Positions 55,412 through 64,000 of a DNA stretch of 64,000 nt are shown piece by piece; the stretch's first letter is position 1, and each line of letters opens with the position of its first letter. The position numbers and the translations under genes are program-made. Source of the stretch: Pseudomonas sp. H3(2019) (GTDB lineage Bacteria > Pseudomonadota > Gammaproteobacteria > Pseudomonadales > Pseudomonadaceae); NCBI RefSeq assembly GCF_007713465.1, contig NZ_VMSG01000001.1:186001-250000 (forward strand), written 5' to 3'. The notes beneath the pieces are model-generated. The model was not told the DNA's origin and made no database searches. It saw nothing but the letters and a program-made list of their open reading frames with translations.

Positions 55412-56788
55412 CTACAGTTGCTGCGCCAACACCTCAATCTGCTGCTGGCGTTCCGCCTGGCTCAACCTTGCATGGGGATTGAGCGACGACCACTGCGGAT
55501 GGGCCCGCGCCTTGGTCAGCGCCTCCGGCAGTTTGCCTTCGCGCCAGCTCTTGTCCTGCGGTGTGGCGACCTGGATGCTGTCCATCGCCGCGTGTCCGCG
55601 CAGATTCATGGCCTGCACCAGTTGCCGCTGACGCAATGCCAACAAACGCAGCACGCTGTCGTCAACGGTCAGCTCACGCTGGCCTTTGATTTTGCCCAGC
55701 AAGCGGCTGCCGTAACCGCGCGCCGTTTGCAGGGCGCCGCCGACAATCGCCCCGGCCAGTGCCGCGGCGCCGAGGGTCAGACCGCCCACCAGCAAGTCCA
55801 CCCCGGCACCGGCCGCGGCACCTGCAGCGATCCCGCTTCCGACCCGCACACCTAATTGCTTGAGGGTTTCGGGGTTGAACAAATCATCGCCCCAGCGGCC
55901 ATCCAGCAGCGGCAAGTCGCTGGCGGCGGCATCCTGTGGGCGGAACGCGTACAACTTGAGCAGCGCTTCGACGCAGCGTTGCTCGCGCTGGCGAACGGCT
56001 TTGCGCAGTTCGCCGATGGCCTGCTGCTCCTGTGCGGCGTCACTGACCACGCTGCGTCGACAGGCGGCGCAATCGATCAGCAGTTCGGCGATCAAGCGTG
56101 CCGCGCTTTGCTGGCGCGCTGCGCGTTGCGCCTGTTGGTCGATGATCAATCGCTCAAGCTGAACGCGTGCGCTTTCCATCAACAACGCGAGACTTTCATA
56201 GAGCCGGCGCTCGCCGTCTTCGGGCGGCGCCACGCTGTCGAAACGCACCAGCGCATGCAGGCCCAAACGGGCCAGGGCGTCGCGCCAATCCGGCTCGCGG
56301 TGGTCGGCGCTGCTGACGAAATTCAGTACCGGCAGCAGCGGTTTGCCGCAACTGGCCAGCACTTCGAGTTCATCGCGGTACTTGGCCAGCACCGGCTCGC
56401 GGGCGTCGATCACATAGAGGCCGGCGTCGGACGCCAGCAGTTGGCGCAGTACTTTGGCTTCCTGTTCGAAACGTTGACGCGCCTCGCTGCCGTCGAGGAA
56501 ACGCGCCAGCCGCGCCGGGCCGTCGAGGCGTTCGCCGGGTCGCTCCAGCCGCTCCAGGTAATCGAGCAGGGCGATGGCGTCTTCCAGCCCCGGCGTGTCG
56601 TAAAGCTCAAGCAAGGCCTCGCCGTCCACCGACAATCGGGCGCCCTCGACATGCCGGGTGGTGCTGGGTCGATGGGAGACTTCGCCGAAACCGACGTCGC
56701 GGGTCAGGGTGCGCAGTAATGAGGTTTTGCCGACGTTGGTGTGGCCGACCACCGCGAGTTTCAGCGGCTTCTTTCCAGCATCAGTCAT
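55412..56788 (-). CDS. DUF3482 GTPase with glycine-zipper membrane segment
   Basis: A 458-residue P-loop protein. The G1 motif is GHTNVGKT (15-22) and G3 is DTPG (64-67). There is no standard NKxD; NFVSSAD (156-162) lies at its place, so guanine specificity is uncertain. The middle is helical with CAAC at 240-243. Residues about 317-360 are a glycine- and alanine-rich zipper (VGSGIAAGAAAGAGVDLLVGG in part) that could insert into or touch the membrane. Function unknown. It overlaps the DUF2868 gene by eight bases, so they are coupled. Confidence 0.8.
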   Translation of the reverse strand: MTDAGKKPLKLAVVGHTNVGKTSLLRTLTRDVGFGEVSHRPSTTRHVEGARLSVDGEALLELYDTPGLEDAIALLDYLERLERPGERLDGPARLARFLDGSEARQRFEQEAKVLRQLLASDAGLYVIDAREPVLAKYRDELEVLASCGKPLLPVLNFVSSADHREPDWRDALARLGLHALVRFDSVAPPEDGERRLYESLALLMESARVQLERLIIDQQAQRAARQQSAARLIAELLIDCAACRRSVVSDAAQEQQAIGELRKAVRQREQRCVEALLKLYAFRPQDAAASDLPLLDGRWGDDLFNPETLKQLGVRVGSGIAAGAAAGAGVDLLVGGLTLGAAALAGAIVGGALQTARGYGSRLLGKIKGQRELTVDDSVLRLLALRQRQLVQAMNLRGHAAMDSIQVATPQDKSWREGKLPEALTKARAHPQWSSLNPHARLSQAERQQQIEVLAQQL

Positions 56789-58160
56789 GACCCGACTCCA
56801 GCCAGTTCATCGGCGCGCAGTCAGCGAACGGCAACGCCAACTGTTGCAGCGCGGTGTGCCAGTCGCCGAGGCGTTCGGCGTCGAGTGCCTGGCCGGGCGG
56901 TGCTTGCAGCAGCCAGATCCGTGTCGCGCTGGCGCTGCGGGCGAGTTCGGCGATCAGCGCCAGGCTGCCGCGATCCGGCGAGCGCCGAGGGTCGCAGGCA
57001 ATGGCCAGGCGTTCCGGCGGGAAACGGGTCAGTTGTTCCAGCAACTTTTGTCGGGACTCGCGGCTGTCGAGGATGCCTGCGTTTTTGACGTTCTTCGGCA
57101 GTTGCGGTGGCCATGGGCGCTGGTCGTCGAGTTCTATGGCCACCAGCAACGCACCGTCGCTGTCCAGCGCGCTGGCGCCGCCTTCGACCTGATGCAGGTG
57201 CTCGGGCGCGAGATCGTTGACGCCGAGGCGCTCGCTGCTCGGCATCAGTTGTTCACGCAACGGCGCGTAGCCGGGCAGGTTCAGGTCCAGATGCAAGGCC
57301 GCGCGGCCGGTTGTCCAGCGCCACAGGCAGAACAGCGCGAGCAGCAAACGCGGCAATACGCCGTACACCAGCAACACGCCCACCAGCCATGCGGCCCAGG
57401 CTTGCCGGGCGCTTTCGATATTCAACGCGGTGTCGCCGCTGGCGCGGATCATCTCCGTGGTCGGCACGTTGAAGCCGAGCAGTGCCGGCAGAGCGCCAAG
57501 CGCCTGGGTCATGACCACGAACGTATCGCCGCTGAGAATCGTGGTTTCCCAGACGAAACCGTAGCGTCGGGTGGCCATCAGCGTCAGCAGAATCGCCAGA
57601 GCGCTGAGCATTGCCAGCAGCCACAAACCGTTGACCAGCCCGCCGAGCGCCCAGCGATTGAGTTTCTGCCGTTGCAGCAACAGCAGCAGGACCGGCGCCA
57701 GTTGTGCGGCTTTGGCGTCGCGGGCGAGTTTTTCGCTGAGCCACAACCATAAGCGCCCGAGCGTGGCGCCATAGTCACCGGCGAAGATCAGGCCCGAGGC
57801 CCAGCTCAGCAGCAGAATCAGGTTCAATCCAAGCAGACTGCCGAGGGCCCAGAACACGTTGACCGGTGTCTGGCCGTCGTTCAACGCAGCAAATGCCAGC
57901 CCGGCACCGCTGACGATCGCCAATACGGCCAGAACGATCAGCGCCAGTCGCGCCCCTTGCAGCCAATGGCGTAGCGCGCCGGTCAAGCCATCGCGTTCGG
58001 CCAGCCACAGGGCGCGGGCCTCGATGCGGGTCGGCAGGTCGCCGCCCGCGCTACGGGCCAGTCGGTTGGCTTCCTGATCTTCCAAAGCGCCTGCATGTTC
58101 CTCGCGCAGGCGGATGGTTTCAGTCAGCCAAAGTGTTTGCAGTGTGGTCAGTTCAGTCAC
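56781..58160 (-). CDS. DUF2868 integral membrane protein
   Basis: A 459-residue protein starting MTELTTLQTLWLTETIRLREEHAG, the DUF2868 pattern. Four or five strong hydrophobic stretches lie in the first 300 residues (for example ALIVLAVLAIVSGAGLAFAAL and GLVNGLWLLAMLSALAILLTLM in part). The C-terminal third is soluble and charged. In P. aeruginosa the same pair sits by folA (PA0351-PA0352, from memory). It is translated just before the DUF3482 GTPase with an eight-base overlap. Function unknown. Confidence 0.8.
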   Translation of the reverse strand: MTELTTLQTLWLTETIRLREEHAGALEDQEANRLARSAGGDLPTRIEARALWLAERDGLTGALRHWLQGARLALIVLAVLAIVSGAGLAFAALNDGQTPVNVFWALGSLLGLNLILLLSWASGLIFAGDYGATLGRLWLWLSEKLARDAKAAQLAPVLLLLLQRQKLNRWALGGLVNGLWLLAMLSALAILLTLMATRRYGFVWETTILSGDTFVVMTQALGALPALLGFNVPTTEMIRASGDTALNIESARQAWAAWLVGVLLVYGVLPRLLLALFCLWRWTTGRAALHLDLNLPGYAPLREQLMPSSERLGVNDLAPEHLHQVEGGASALDSDGALLVAIELDDQRPWPPQLPKNVKNAGILDSRESRQKLLEQLTRFPPERLAIACDPRRSPDRGSLALIAELARSASATRIWLLQAPPGQALDAERLGDWHTALQQLALPFADCAPMNWLESGHD

Positions 58161-58256
58161 GCGGCATCCCGTCGCTCAAATGAACGCTGAGCATAACCGC
58201 TGTTACGCTGGTCGGGGTACGTTGCGAGATAGTGAGCCTCTGGTATCCTCGCCCGC

Positions 58257-58769
58257 ATGAAAAAAACTCTTCCTCTCAGTCTGATCGCTGCCCTCGGTGA
58301 AAACCGAGTGATCGGCGTCGACAACAGCATGCCCTGGCACTTGCCGGGGGATTTCAAGTACTTCAAGGAAACCACGCTGGGCAAACCAATCATCATGGGA
58401 CGCAAGACCTGGGATTCCCTTGGTCGCCCGTTGCCGGGACGATTGAACATCGTGGTTAGCCGCCAAACCGATCTGCAACTGCACGGAGCAGAGGTTTATC
58501 CGTCGCTGGAGGCCGCAGTGGTTCGTGCTGAAGCTTGGGCGCGGGAGCAGTGTGTCGATGAACTGATGCTGATTGGCGGTGCGCAGTTGTATGCGGAGGG
58601 GCTGGTACACGCTGATCGGCTGTACCTGACGCGCGTGGAGCTGAGTCCGGAGGGGGATGCGTGGTTTCCCGAGTTTGATCTGAACCAGTGGAGACTGGTT
58701 TGGAATGCTCCGAATCCGGCGGAAGGCGATAAACCGGCGTACAGCTTCGAGGTTTGGGAGCGCGCCTGA
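58257..58769 (+). CDS. folA: Dihydrofolate reductase
   Basis: A 170-residue enzyme reducing dihydrofolate with NADPH. It has AALGENRVIGVDNSMPWHLPGDFKYFKETT (in pieces) with the catalytic Asp and substrate loop, GRKTWDSLGRPLPGR at the NADPH site and LMLIGGAQLYAE. Length fits chromosomal DHFR. It supports the dTMP cycle with thyA. The family B hairpin begins one base after its stop. Confidence 0.95.
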   Translation: MKKTLPLSLIAALGENRVIGVDNSMPWHLPGDFKYFKETTLGKPIIMGRKTWDSLGRPLPGRLNIVVSRQTDLQLHGAEVYPSLEAAVVRAEAWAREQCVDELMLIGGAQLYAEGLVHADRLYLTRVELSPEGDAWFPEFDLNQWRLVWNAPNPAEGDKPAYSFEVWERA

Positions 58770-58800
58770 GATCGTTCCCACGCAGAGCGTGGGAACGATC
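58770..58800. repeat. Family B single hairpin repeat
   Basis: GATCGTTCCCACGC-AG... AGCGTGGGAACGATC, a near-perfect 15-bp stem, starting directly after the folA stop codon and ending nine bases before the convergent tcyP stop. Confidence 0.88.
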
Positions 58801-58808
58801 AGTGCGGT

Positions 58809-60200
58809 TTACGCCTGCGCCAACTCCTCATGCTCATCCGCATCCAGCAGCGCTTTGTCGGTCTGCTGCATGATCTGGCTGGTGATTGCACCGGCGGTCA
58901 TCGAACCACTGACGTTCAAGGCAGTGCGGCCCATGTCGATCAGCGGTTCAACCGAGATCAGCAGCGCCACCAGTGACACCGGCAAGCCCATGGCCGGCAG
59001 CACGATCAGCGCAGCGAAGGTTGCGCCGCCACCGACACCGGCAACCCCAGCCGAACTCAAGGTCACAATCGCCACCAACGTCGCGATCCACAGCGGATCC
59101 AGCGGGTTGATGCCCACCGTCGGCGCCACCATGACCGCCAACATCGCAGGGTAAAGACCGGCACAACCGTTCTGGCCGATGGTCGCGCCGAACGAGGCGG
59201 CGAAGCTGGCGATTGATTGTGGAATACCCAGACGGCGGGTTTGTGCTTCGATGCTCAGCGGAATGCTCGCGGCGCTGGAGCGGCTGGTGAAGGCGAAGGT
59301 CAGCACCGGCCAGACTTTGCGGAAGAAGCGCAGCGGGTTGATCCCGGCCAGCGACACCAGCAGGCCGTGAACCACGAACATCAGGCCCAGGCCGATGTAC
59401 GACACCACAACGAAACTGCCGAGCTTGATGATGTCCTGCAGGTTGGAACCGGCGACCACTTTGGTCATTAGCGCCAATACGCCGTACGGGGTCAGTTTCA
59501 TCACCAGACGCACCAGACGCATCACCCAGGCTTGCAGGGTGTCGATGGCGTTGAGCACTTTCTGACCTTTTTCGACGTCATCCTTGAGCAGTTGCAGCGC
59601 CGCGACCCCAAGGAATGCAGCGAAGATCACCACGCTGATGATCGAGGTCGGTTTGGCCCGGGCCAGATCGGCAAACGGGTTCTGCGGGATGAACGACAAC
59701 AGCAACTGCGGGACATTCAGGTCGGCGACCTTGCCCGCGTAGTCGGTCTGAATGGTTTGCAGGCGAGCCATTTCCTGGGTGCCGGCGACCAGGCCTTCAG
59801 CCGTCAGGCCGAACAGGTTGGTCAGGCCAATGCCGATCAGCGCCGCAATGGCGGTGGTGAATAGCAGGGTGCCGATGGTCAGGAAGCTGATCTTGCCCAG
59901 CGAAGAGGCATTGTGCAGACGGGCGACGGCGCTGAGGATCGAGGCGAACACCAGCGGGATCACGATCATTTGCAGCAACTGCACATAACCGTTGCCCACC
60001 AGATCGAACCAGCCGATCGATGCCTTCAGCACCGGGCTGCCGGCACCGTAAACCGTGTGCAGGGCAACACCGAACACCACGCCCAGCACCAGCGCGACCA
60101 GGACTTTTTTCGCCAGGCTCCAGGTGGTGTGACGGGTTTGCGCCAGGCCGAACAGCAAGGCGAGGAACACCAGCAGATTGAGGATCAGCGACAGATTCAT
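58809..60200 (-). CDS. tcyP: L-cystine symporter (DAACS family)
   Basis: A 463-residue dicarboxylate/amino-acid:cation symporter family protein with about nine membrane segments. Family marks include [36 protein letters not shown] and [23 protein letters not shown], which match the YdjN/TcyP cystine branch rather than GltP or DctA. It imports cystine, likely when sulfur is short. A LysR-type dyad at 60267-60291 may control it. Confidence 0.85.
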   Translation of the reverse strand: MNLSLILNLLVFLALLFGLAQTRHTTWSLAKKVLVALVLGVVFGVALHTVYGAGSPVLKASIGWFDLVGNGYVQLLQMIVIPLVFASILSAVARLHNASSLGKISFLTIGTLLFTTAIAALIGIGLTNLFGLTAEGLVAGTQEMARLQTIQTDYAGKVADLNVPQLLLSFIPQNPFADLARAKPTSIISVVIFAAFLGVAALQLLKDDVEKGQKVLNAIDTLQAWVMRLVRLVMKLTPYGVLALMTKVVAGSNLQDIIKLGSFVVVSYIGLGLMFVVHGLLVSLAGINPLRFFRKVWPVLTFAFTSRSSAASIPLSIEAQTRRLGIPQSIASFAASFGATIGQNGCAGLYPAMLAVMVAPTVGINPLDPLWIATLVAIVTLSSAGVAGVGGGATFAALIVLPAMGLPVSLVALLISVEPLIDMGRTALNVSGSMTAGAITSQIMQQTDKALLDADEHEELAQA

Positions 60201-60266
60201 TGAGGCTCCAAAAAGACTTGTGCCAATCGCGTTCCGGGGCGATTGCGAACCGGTAAGCCTAACAGC

Positions 60267-60291
60267 TTGATATCTAATGAATTAATATCAA
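60267..60291. promoter_or_regulatory. Dyad upstream of tcyP
   Basis: TTGATAT (60267-60273) and ATATCAA (60285-60291) are a perfect 7-bp inverted repeat with an 11-base spacer, 67-91 bases ahead of the tcyP start. The form fits a LysR-type T-N11-A site. CysB is a reasonable guess for a cystine transporter; inference only. Confidence 0.4.
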
Positions 60292-60440
60292 AAACGCATG
60301 GCTGCTGTCGTTTTTGGAATAAGCCCATGGCGCTGTGGTGAATGCCGGTGACGGATTCAGGACGCAAGCGGTCGTGCGCAGACGAAAACTGTCACACTGA
60401 TTTGTTAGCGTCGATGGCTTTCATTCAGGGAGAAATGCAC

Positions 60441-61496
60441 ATGAAGTTCGCTCCGAAACTGTTAGCCGTTGCGATGTGTCTGGGTCTTGCCAGTCAAGCG
60501 TTTGCCACCGAACTCAAACACTGGCCCGAGGCACAGGCCAAGCAGTTGGACGCGATGATCGCGGCCAACGCCAACAAGGGTAACTTTGCGGTGTTCGACA
60601 TGGACAACACCAGTTACCGCTATGACCTTGAAGAGTCGCTGTTGCCGTTCATGGAAAACAAGGGGCTGATCACCCGCGAGACCCTTGATCCGTCCCTGAA
60701 ACTGATGCCGTTCAAGGACACTGCCGACCATAAGGAAAGCCTGTTCAGCTACTACTATCGCCTCTGCGAAGTGGACGACATGGTGTGCTACCCATGGGTC
60801 GCTCAGGTGTTCTCGGGGTTCACCCTCAAGGAACTCAAAGGCTACGTCGATGAGATGATGGCCTCCGGTAAACCGGTGCCGAGCACCTATTACGACGGCG
60901 ATGTGGTCAAGAACATCGACGTCCCGCCACCGAAGGTCTACACCGGCCAGGCCGAGCTGTACAACAAGCTGATGGAGAACGGCATCGAGGTTTATGTGAT
61001 GACCGCTGCTTCTGAAGAACTGGTGCGCATGGTCGCGGCTGATCCGAAGTACGGCTACAACGTCAAACCGCAAAACGTGATTGGCGTGAGCACGCTGCTC
61101 AAGGACCGCAAGACCGGCGAGCTGACCACCGCGCGCAAGCAGATCACCGCCGGCAAATATGACGAGAAAGCCAACCTGGGCCTTGAGCTGACGCCCTACC
61201 TGTGGACGCCAGCGACCTGGATGGCCGGTAAGCAAGCGGCGATCCTGACCTACATCGACGAGTGGAAAAAACCGGTGCTGGTGGGCGGCGACACCCCGTC
61301 CAGTGACGGCTACATGCTGTTCCACAGTGTCGACGTGGCCAAGGGCGGCGTGCACTTGTGGGTCAACCGCAAGGACAAGTACATGACTCAACTCAACGGC
61401 ATGATGGCCAAACACGCCGCCGCCCAAGCCAAAGAAGGCCTGCAAGTGACGGCGGACAAGAACTGGGTGATCGTCAAGCCGGAGGATATTCTGTAA
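60441..61496 (+). CDS. pchP: Phosphorylcholine phosphatase, periplasmic
   Basis: A 351-residue HAD-superfamily enzyme with a signal peptide (MKFAPKLLAVAMCLGLASQAFA). Motif I is DMDNTSYR (D53, D55), the nucleophile and acid; motif II is YVMTAASEEL and motif IV is GGDTPSSDGYM. P. aeruginosa PchP (PA5292) of nearly the same length has these features and frees choline from phosphorylcholine. The ATG at 60441 has AGGGAG upstream; the frame extends further but without a signal peptide. Confidence 0.88.
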   Translation: MKFAPKLLAVAMCLGLASQAFATELKHWPEAQAKQLDAMIAANANKGNFAVFDMDNTSYRYDLEESLLPFMENKGLITRETLDPSLKLMPFKDTADHKESLFSYYYRLCEVDDMVCYPWVAQVFSGFTLKELKGYVDEMMASGKPVPSTYYDGDVVKNIDVPPPKVYTGQAELYNKLMENGIEVYVMTAASEELVRMVAADPKYGYNVKPQNVIGVSTLLKDRKTGELTTARKQITAGKYDEKANLGLELTPYLWTPATWMAGKQAAILTYIDEWKKPVLVGGDTPSSDGYMLFHSVDVAKGGVHLWVNRKDKYMTQLNGMMAKHAAAQAKEGLQVTADKNWVIVKPEDIL

Positions 61497-61606
61497 AACC
61501 GGGCTGCCTGCATCGCAGTAGCGCTCTGGCTCGGCCGGTTGCGGGGGATTGAGCCTGCGCAACCTGCACGTCTGGGCGCTTTGTTCATTCGTAAGAGTGT
61601 TTCAAC

Positions 61607-63109
61607 TTGTTACGGCTAAAGGCGTTCTGCCATACTCTCGGCCGTTTGCGCCCCGGCCTGTTTTTCGGTGTCGGGCTTGGGTTTCTGCTGTACGTAATGG
61701 ACTACGCTGTGAGCTATCTCTCGATTGAATTCGGCTTGTGTTTCATCCTCTTTTTCCTCGTTTACTGGTCTGTGTGCCGGAGTACGCGTCTACAGAACGT
61801 ACTGTTGCTGGCCGCCAGTTACGCGATCCTCGCCAGTTTCAGTCTGGACTTCCTCTACATCCTGCTGGGCTACACCGCACTGGTGTACCTGCTCGGGTTG
61901 CTGAGTGAACGTTTTCCGGGGCGCTCATTCGTCAACGGATTGATGTTGTTACTGGTGCTCGGCTGCTTTTACCTGTTCAAGTACCAGGACTTCTTTACCA
62001 GTACGGTGCAAAGCGCTTTCGCTCAGCTAGGGCTTGAAGTCTCGCTGCCGCTGCTGGAAGTGTTGCTGCCGGTCGGACTGTCGTTTTACACCTTTCACTC
62101 GGTCAGCTACCTGGTGTCGATCAACCGTGGCGAGCTAAAGCCTGGTTCGCCTTTTGACCTGGCGTTGTACCTGGCGTTTTTCCCGAGCCTGATTGCCGGT
62201 CCCGTGAACCGGGCCACCGACATGCTGCCGCAGATTCGCCCAACGCAAGCCCGGCAGGTGCTGGAACCGCAGCGGGCGTTGGGGCTGATTGCGCTGGCGG
62301 TGGTCAAGCTGTTCTTCCTCAGCTCCTGGCTGGCCAACGAATGGGTCGACCCGGTGTTCGAGTCGTCCGTCAGCTTTTCGGCCGAGCAGATCTTGCGCAG
62401 CGTTTACGGTTATTCGTTCCTGATTTACTTCAACTTCAGCGGCTACACCGACCTGGTGACGGGCATCGCCTTGTTGCTGGGTTTCCGTTTGCCGCTGAAC
62501 TTCAACTTCCCGTACACCGCGCGTAACCTCAAGGAATTCTGGGGGCGCTGGCACATCAGTCTGTCGACGTTTATCCGTGACTACGTGTACATCCCGCTCG
62601 GTGGCAATCGCCGTGGGGTCTGGCGCGGCAATCTGAACATGCTGCTGGCCATGCTGATTTCCGGGCTGTGGCACGGCGCCAGTGTGAATTTCATCATCTG
62701 GGGTGCACTGCATGGCGTGGGACTGGCGCTGTACAAACTCTTCAGCCACTGGCTGCCGGAGCGTCCGACCTGGCTGGGGGCCGATCTGCTGGCGCGGTTG
62801 TTGACCTTCCACTATGTGGCTTTTGCCTGGATATTCTTCCGTTGTGCATCCCTTGGGGATGCCATCGAGATGCTCGGCGGTCTGGGCGGGATGTCGCGGG
62901 CGGGGCTGGTCAGTAATGGTCTTTCATTGTTGGGCTGCCTGCTGTTCGTGGCGATCTATCCACAGATTGTGGCGCTGACGCGTCGGTTGTTCGACGCCAG
63001 TGTCCGGTTGCCATGGCTGCTGTATCCAGTGCCGTTGGGGCTGTTTATTTGCGTGGTTATCTTTGCTTCTCCATCGGGCGTACCGGGGTTTATCTATGCC
63101 AGTTTCTAA
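61607..63109 (+). CDS. MBOAT-family membrane O-acyltransferase (AlgI/DltB-like)
   Basis: A 500-residue (if the TTG at 61607 is right) polytopic protein of the AlgI/PatA/DltB class, which moves acyl groups across the inner membrane. The two family histidines are visible: H316 in EFWGRWHISLS and the catalytic H356 in SGLWHGASVNFIIWG. RDYVYIPLGGNRRG is the family loop. The start is uncertain: TTG at 61607 has AAGAG upstream, while the ATG at 61697 has no ribosome binding site. It overlaps the SGNH gene by 14 bases. No alginate, cellulose or Dlt genes are nearby. Confidence 0.85.
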   Translation: MLRLKAFCHTLGRLRPGLFFGVGLGFLLYVMDYAVSYLSIEFGLCFILFFLVYWSVCRSTRLQNVLLLAASYAILASFSLDFLYILLGYTALVYLLGLLSERFPGRSFVNGLMLLLVLGCFYLFKYQDFFTSTVQSAFAQLGLEVSLPLLEVLLPVGLSFYTFHSVSYLVSINRGELKPGSPFDLALYLAFFPSLIAGPVNRATDMLPQIRPTQARQVLEPQRALGLIALAVVKLFFLSSWLANEWVDPVFESSVSFSAEQILRSVYGYSFLIYFNFSGYTDLVTGIALLLGFRLPLNFNFPYTARNLKEFWGRWHISLSTFIRDYVYIPLGGNRRGVWRGNLNMLLAMLISGLWHGASVNFIIWGALHGVGLALYKLFSHWLPERPTWLGADLLARLLTFHYVAFAWIFFRCASLGDAIEMLGGLGGMSRAGLVSNGLSLLGCLLFVAIYPQIVALTRRLFDASVRLPWLLYPVPLGLFICVVIFASPSGVPGFIYASF

Positions 63110-64000
63110 CGCATCGCCACTGCCCACGAACCTGAGCGGCGCACTCAAAGTGTTGTATGCGATCCTCGTCATCAGCGCGCTGCTGTTTTGGTTCAACCAG
63201 GACTCGATTCGTCTGTACTGTCAGCAGAAGTATCACGATGGCTGCGAGATTTCCGGCCTGGCGCAGAATCCGCAGTGGCGTTTCGGGGCTCAGTTGAACC
63301 AGACGCTGGCGGAGGCGCGGTCAGGTTTGATCGCCCGGCTTGAGGGCCTGGATGACGTCAAACTGATCGATCAGGCTCAAGCCGCAGTGAATGAAGAGGA
63401 ACCGCTTGGCGAGACGCTCGCGCCATTGCCGACACTCGAACAGGCAGCGAAGTCGGTAGAAGCTCCGCCCCAGGTCGTGACTGATCCCGAGGTGAAGCCT
63501 GCGCCGCCCGTTGACGGCGCGCCGGTTACTCCGCTGATGGCGACGCTGGCGCTCGGTGATGAGGTGCTTTTTGTCGGTGACTCGCTGATGCAAGGGGTTG
63601 CCCCGCATATGGCGAACACCCTGCTCAAGCGTTACAAGGTCAAGAGCATCAACCTGAGCCGGCAGAGTACCGGGCTGGCCTACCCGAGCTTCTTCAACTG
63701 GCCGAAAACCGTCGAGAGCACCTTGCAGGGCCACCCGAAGATTCGCCTGATGGTGATGTTCCTCGGCCCCAACGATCCCTGGGACATGCCCGAAGGCAAG
63801 CACAAACCGTTCTTGCGCTTCAAGACCCCCGAATGGGAAGTGGCCTATCGTCAGCGTATCGACTCCATTCTCGACTCCGCCCGCGCGCACCAGGTACAGG
63901 TGATCTGGGTCGGCCCGCCAAACATGGAGAAGGCCAAGCTGTCGACGGCCATGGCCTACCTGAACGGGCTCTACAAAAGCCAGCTTGCGGCCTACCATCA
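63096..64000 (+). CDS. SGNH hydrolase-like protein (DUF459), partial
   Basis: The frame is open to the right edge; about 301 residues are visible. It begins at the ATG at 63096, which overlaps the end of the MBOAT gene. One N-terminal membrane anchor (about 15-32) leads to a Pro/Ala-rich linker (about 95-148) and a periplasmic SGNH domain. Block I is FVGDSLMQG with the likely Ser163, block III is GPNDPW with N226; the catalytic Asp-x-x-His should lie beyond the edge. With an MBOAT partner it probably transfers the acyl group onto a cell-surface polymer, as AlgX/AlgJ or PatB do. Confidence 0.85.
   Translation, partial: MPVSNASPLPTNLSGALKVLYAILVISALLFWFNQDSIRLYCQQKYHDGCEISGLAQNPQWRFGAQLNQTLAEARSGLIARLEGLDDVKLIDQAQAAVNEEEPLGETLAPLPTLEQAAKSVEAPPQVVTDPEVKPAPPVDGAPVTPLMATLALGDEVLFVGDSLMQGVAPHMANTLLKRYKVKSINLSRQSTGLAYPSFFNWPKTVESTLQGHPKIRLMVMFLGPNDPWDMPEGKHKPFLRFKTPEWEVAYRQRIDSILDSARAHQVQVIWVGPPNMEKAKLSTAMAYLNGLYKSQLAAYH

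Overview
The window is chromosomal DNA of a Pseudomonas, most likely of the P. fluorescens group. Three things point there: gene blocks that I recall from P. aeruginosa in the same order (spuI-spuA-spuB-spuC-spuD-spuE-spuF-spuG-spuH followed by a PA0305-like acylase; serA next to a PA0317-like dehydrogenase; lgt-thyA), GC-rich codon use, and many intergenic palindromes of the kinds common in this group (GTGGGAGCGAGC..., GATCGTTCCCACGC..., AAAAGATCGCAGCC...). I see no prophage, integrase, transposase, CRISPR array, tRNA or rRNA. Most of the window is core genome.

Layout. 1-3.0 kb: the end of gcvP, a small DUF2388 secreted protein and an orphan GspE/PilB-type ATPase. 3.0-4.0 kb: a possible ACT-like protein divergent from an Lrp/AsnC regulator. 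4.1-8.2 kb: a CYTH-CHAD protein and the arginine genes argE and argA. 8.2-10.2 kb: a long leader and an OprD-family porin with a clear terminator. 10.4-16.0 kb: a sulfur-starvation block, lsfA then ssuEADCBF. 16.0-27.3 kb: a TetR regulator and the polyamine spu cluster, in which spuA has lost its catalytic centre by an in-frame internal deletion. 27.4-34.6 kb: an acyl-homoserine-lactone acylase-like protein, a thioredoxin-fold protein, an alpha/beta hydrolase, DUF2059, a 2OG-Fe(II) oxygenase, DUF523 and an amino-acid binding protein. 34.7-39.6 kb: DUF4399, serA divergent from D-2-hydroxyglutarate dehydrogenase, an FAH-family enzyme and an SdiA-regulated-domain protein. 39.7-46.4 kb: rpiA, ilvA, DUF2269, a HAD phosphatase, rppH and ptsP. 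46.5-51.3 kb: an NRDE protein, a TauE/SafE permease, lgt, thyA, a small secreted protein and a PAP2 phosphatase. 51.3-55.3 kb: an MFS transporter and the cadR/cadA metal-resistance pair. 55.4-58.8 kb: a DUF2868-DUF3482 membrane/GTPase pair and folA. 58.8-64 kb: a cystine transporter, phosphorylcholine phosphatase, and an MBOAT acyltransferase with an SGNH partner that runs off the right edge.

How the genes work together. Several units serve organosulfur use (lsfA, ssu, a cystine-type transporter). The spu genes import putrescine and spermidine and degrade them by transamination or gamma-glutamylation. serA and D-2-hydroxyglutarate dehydrogenase form a known metabolic couple. The best candidates for something little described are the MBOAT-SGNH pair, the DUF2868-DUF3482 pair, the 34-bp palindrome between serA and its partner, and the similar AT-rich palindromes ahead of lsfA and ssuE.
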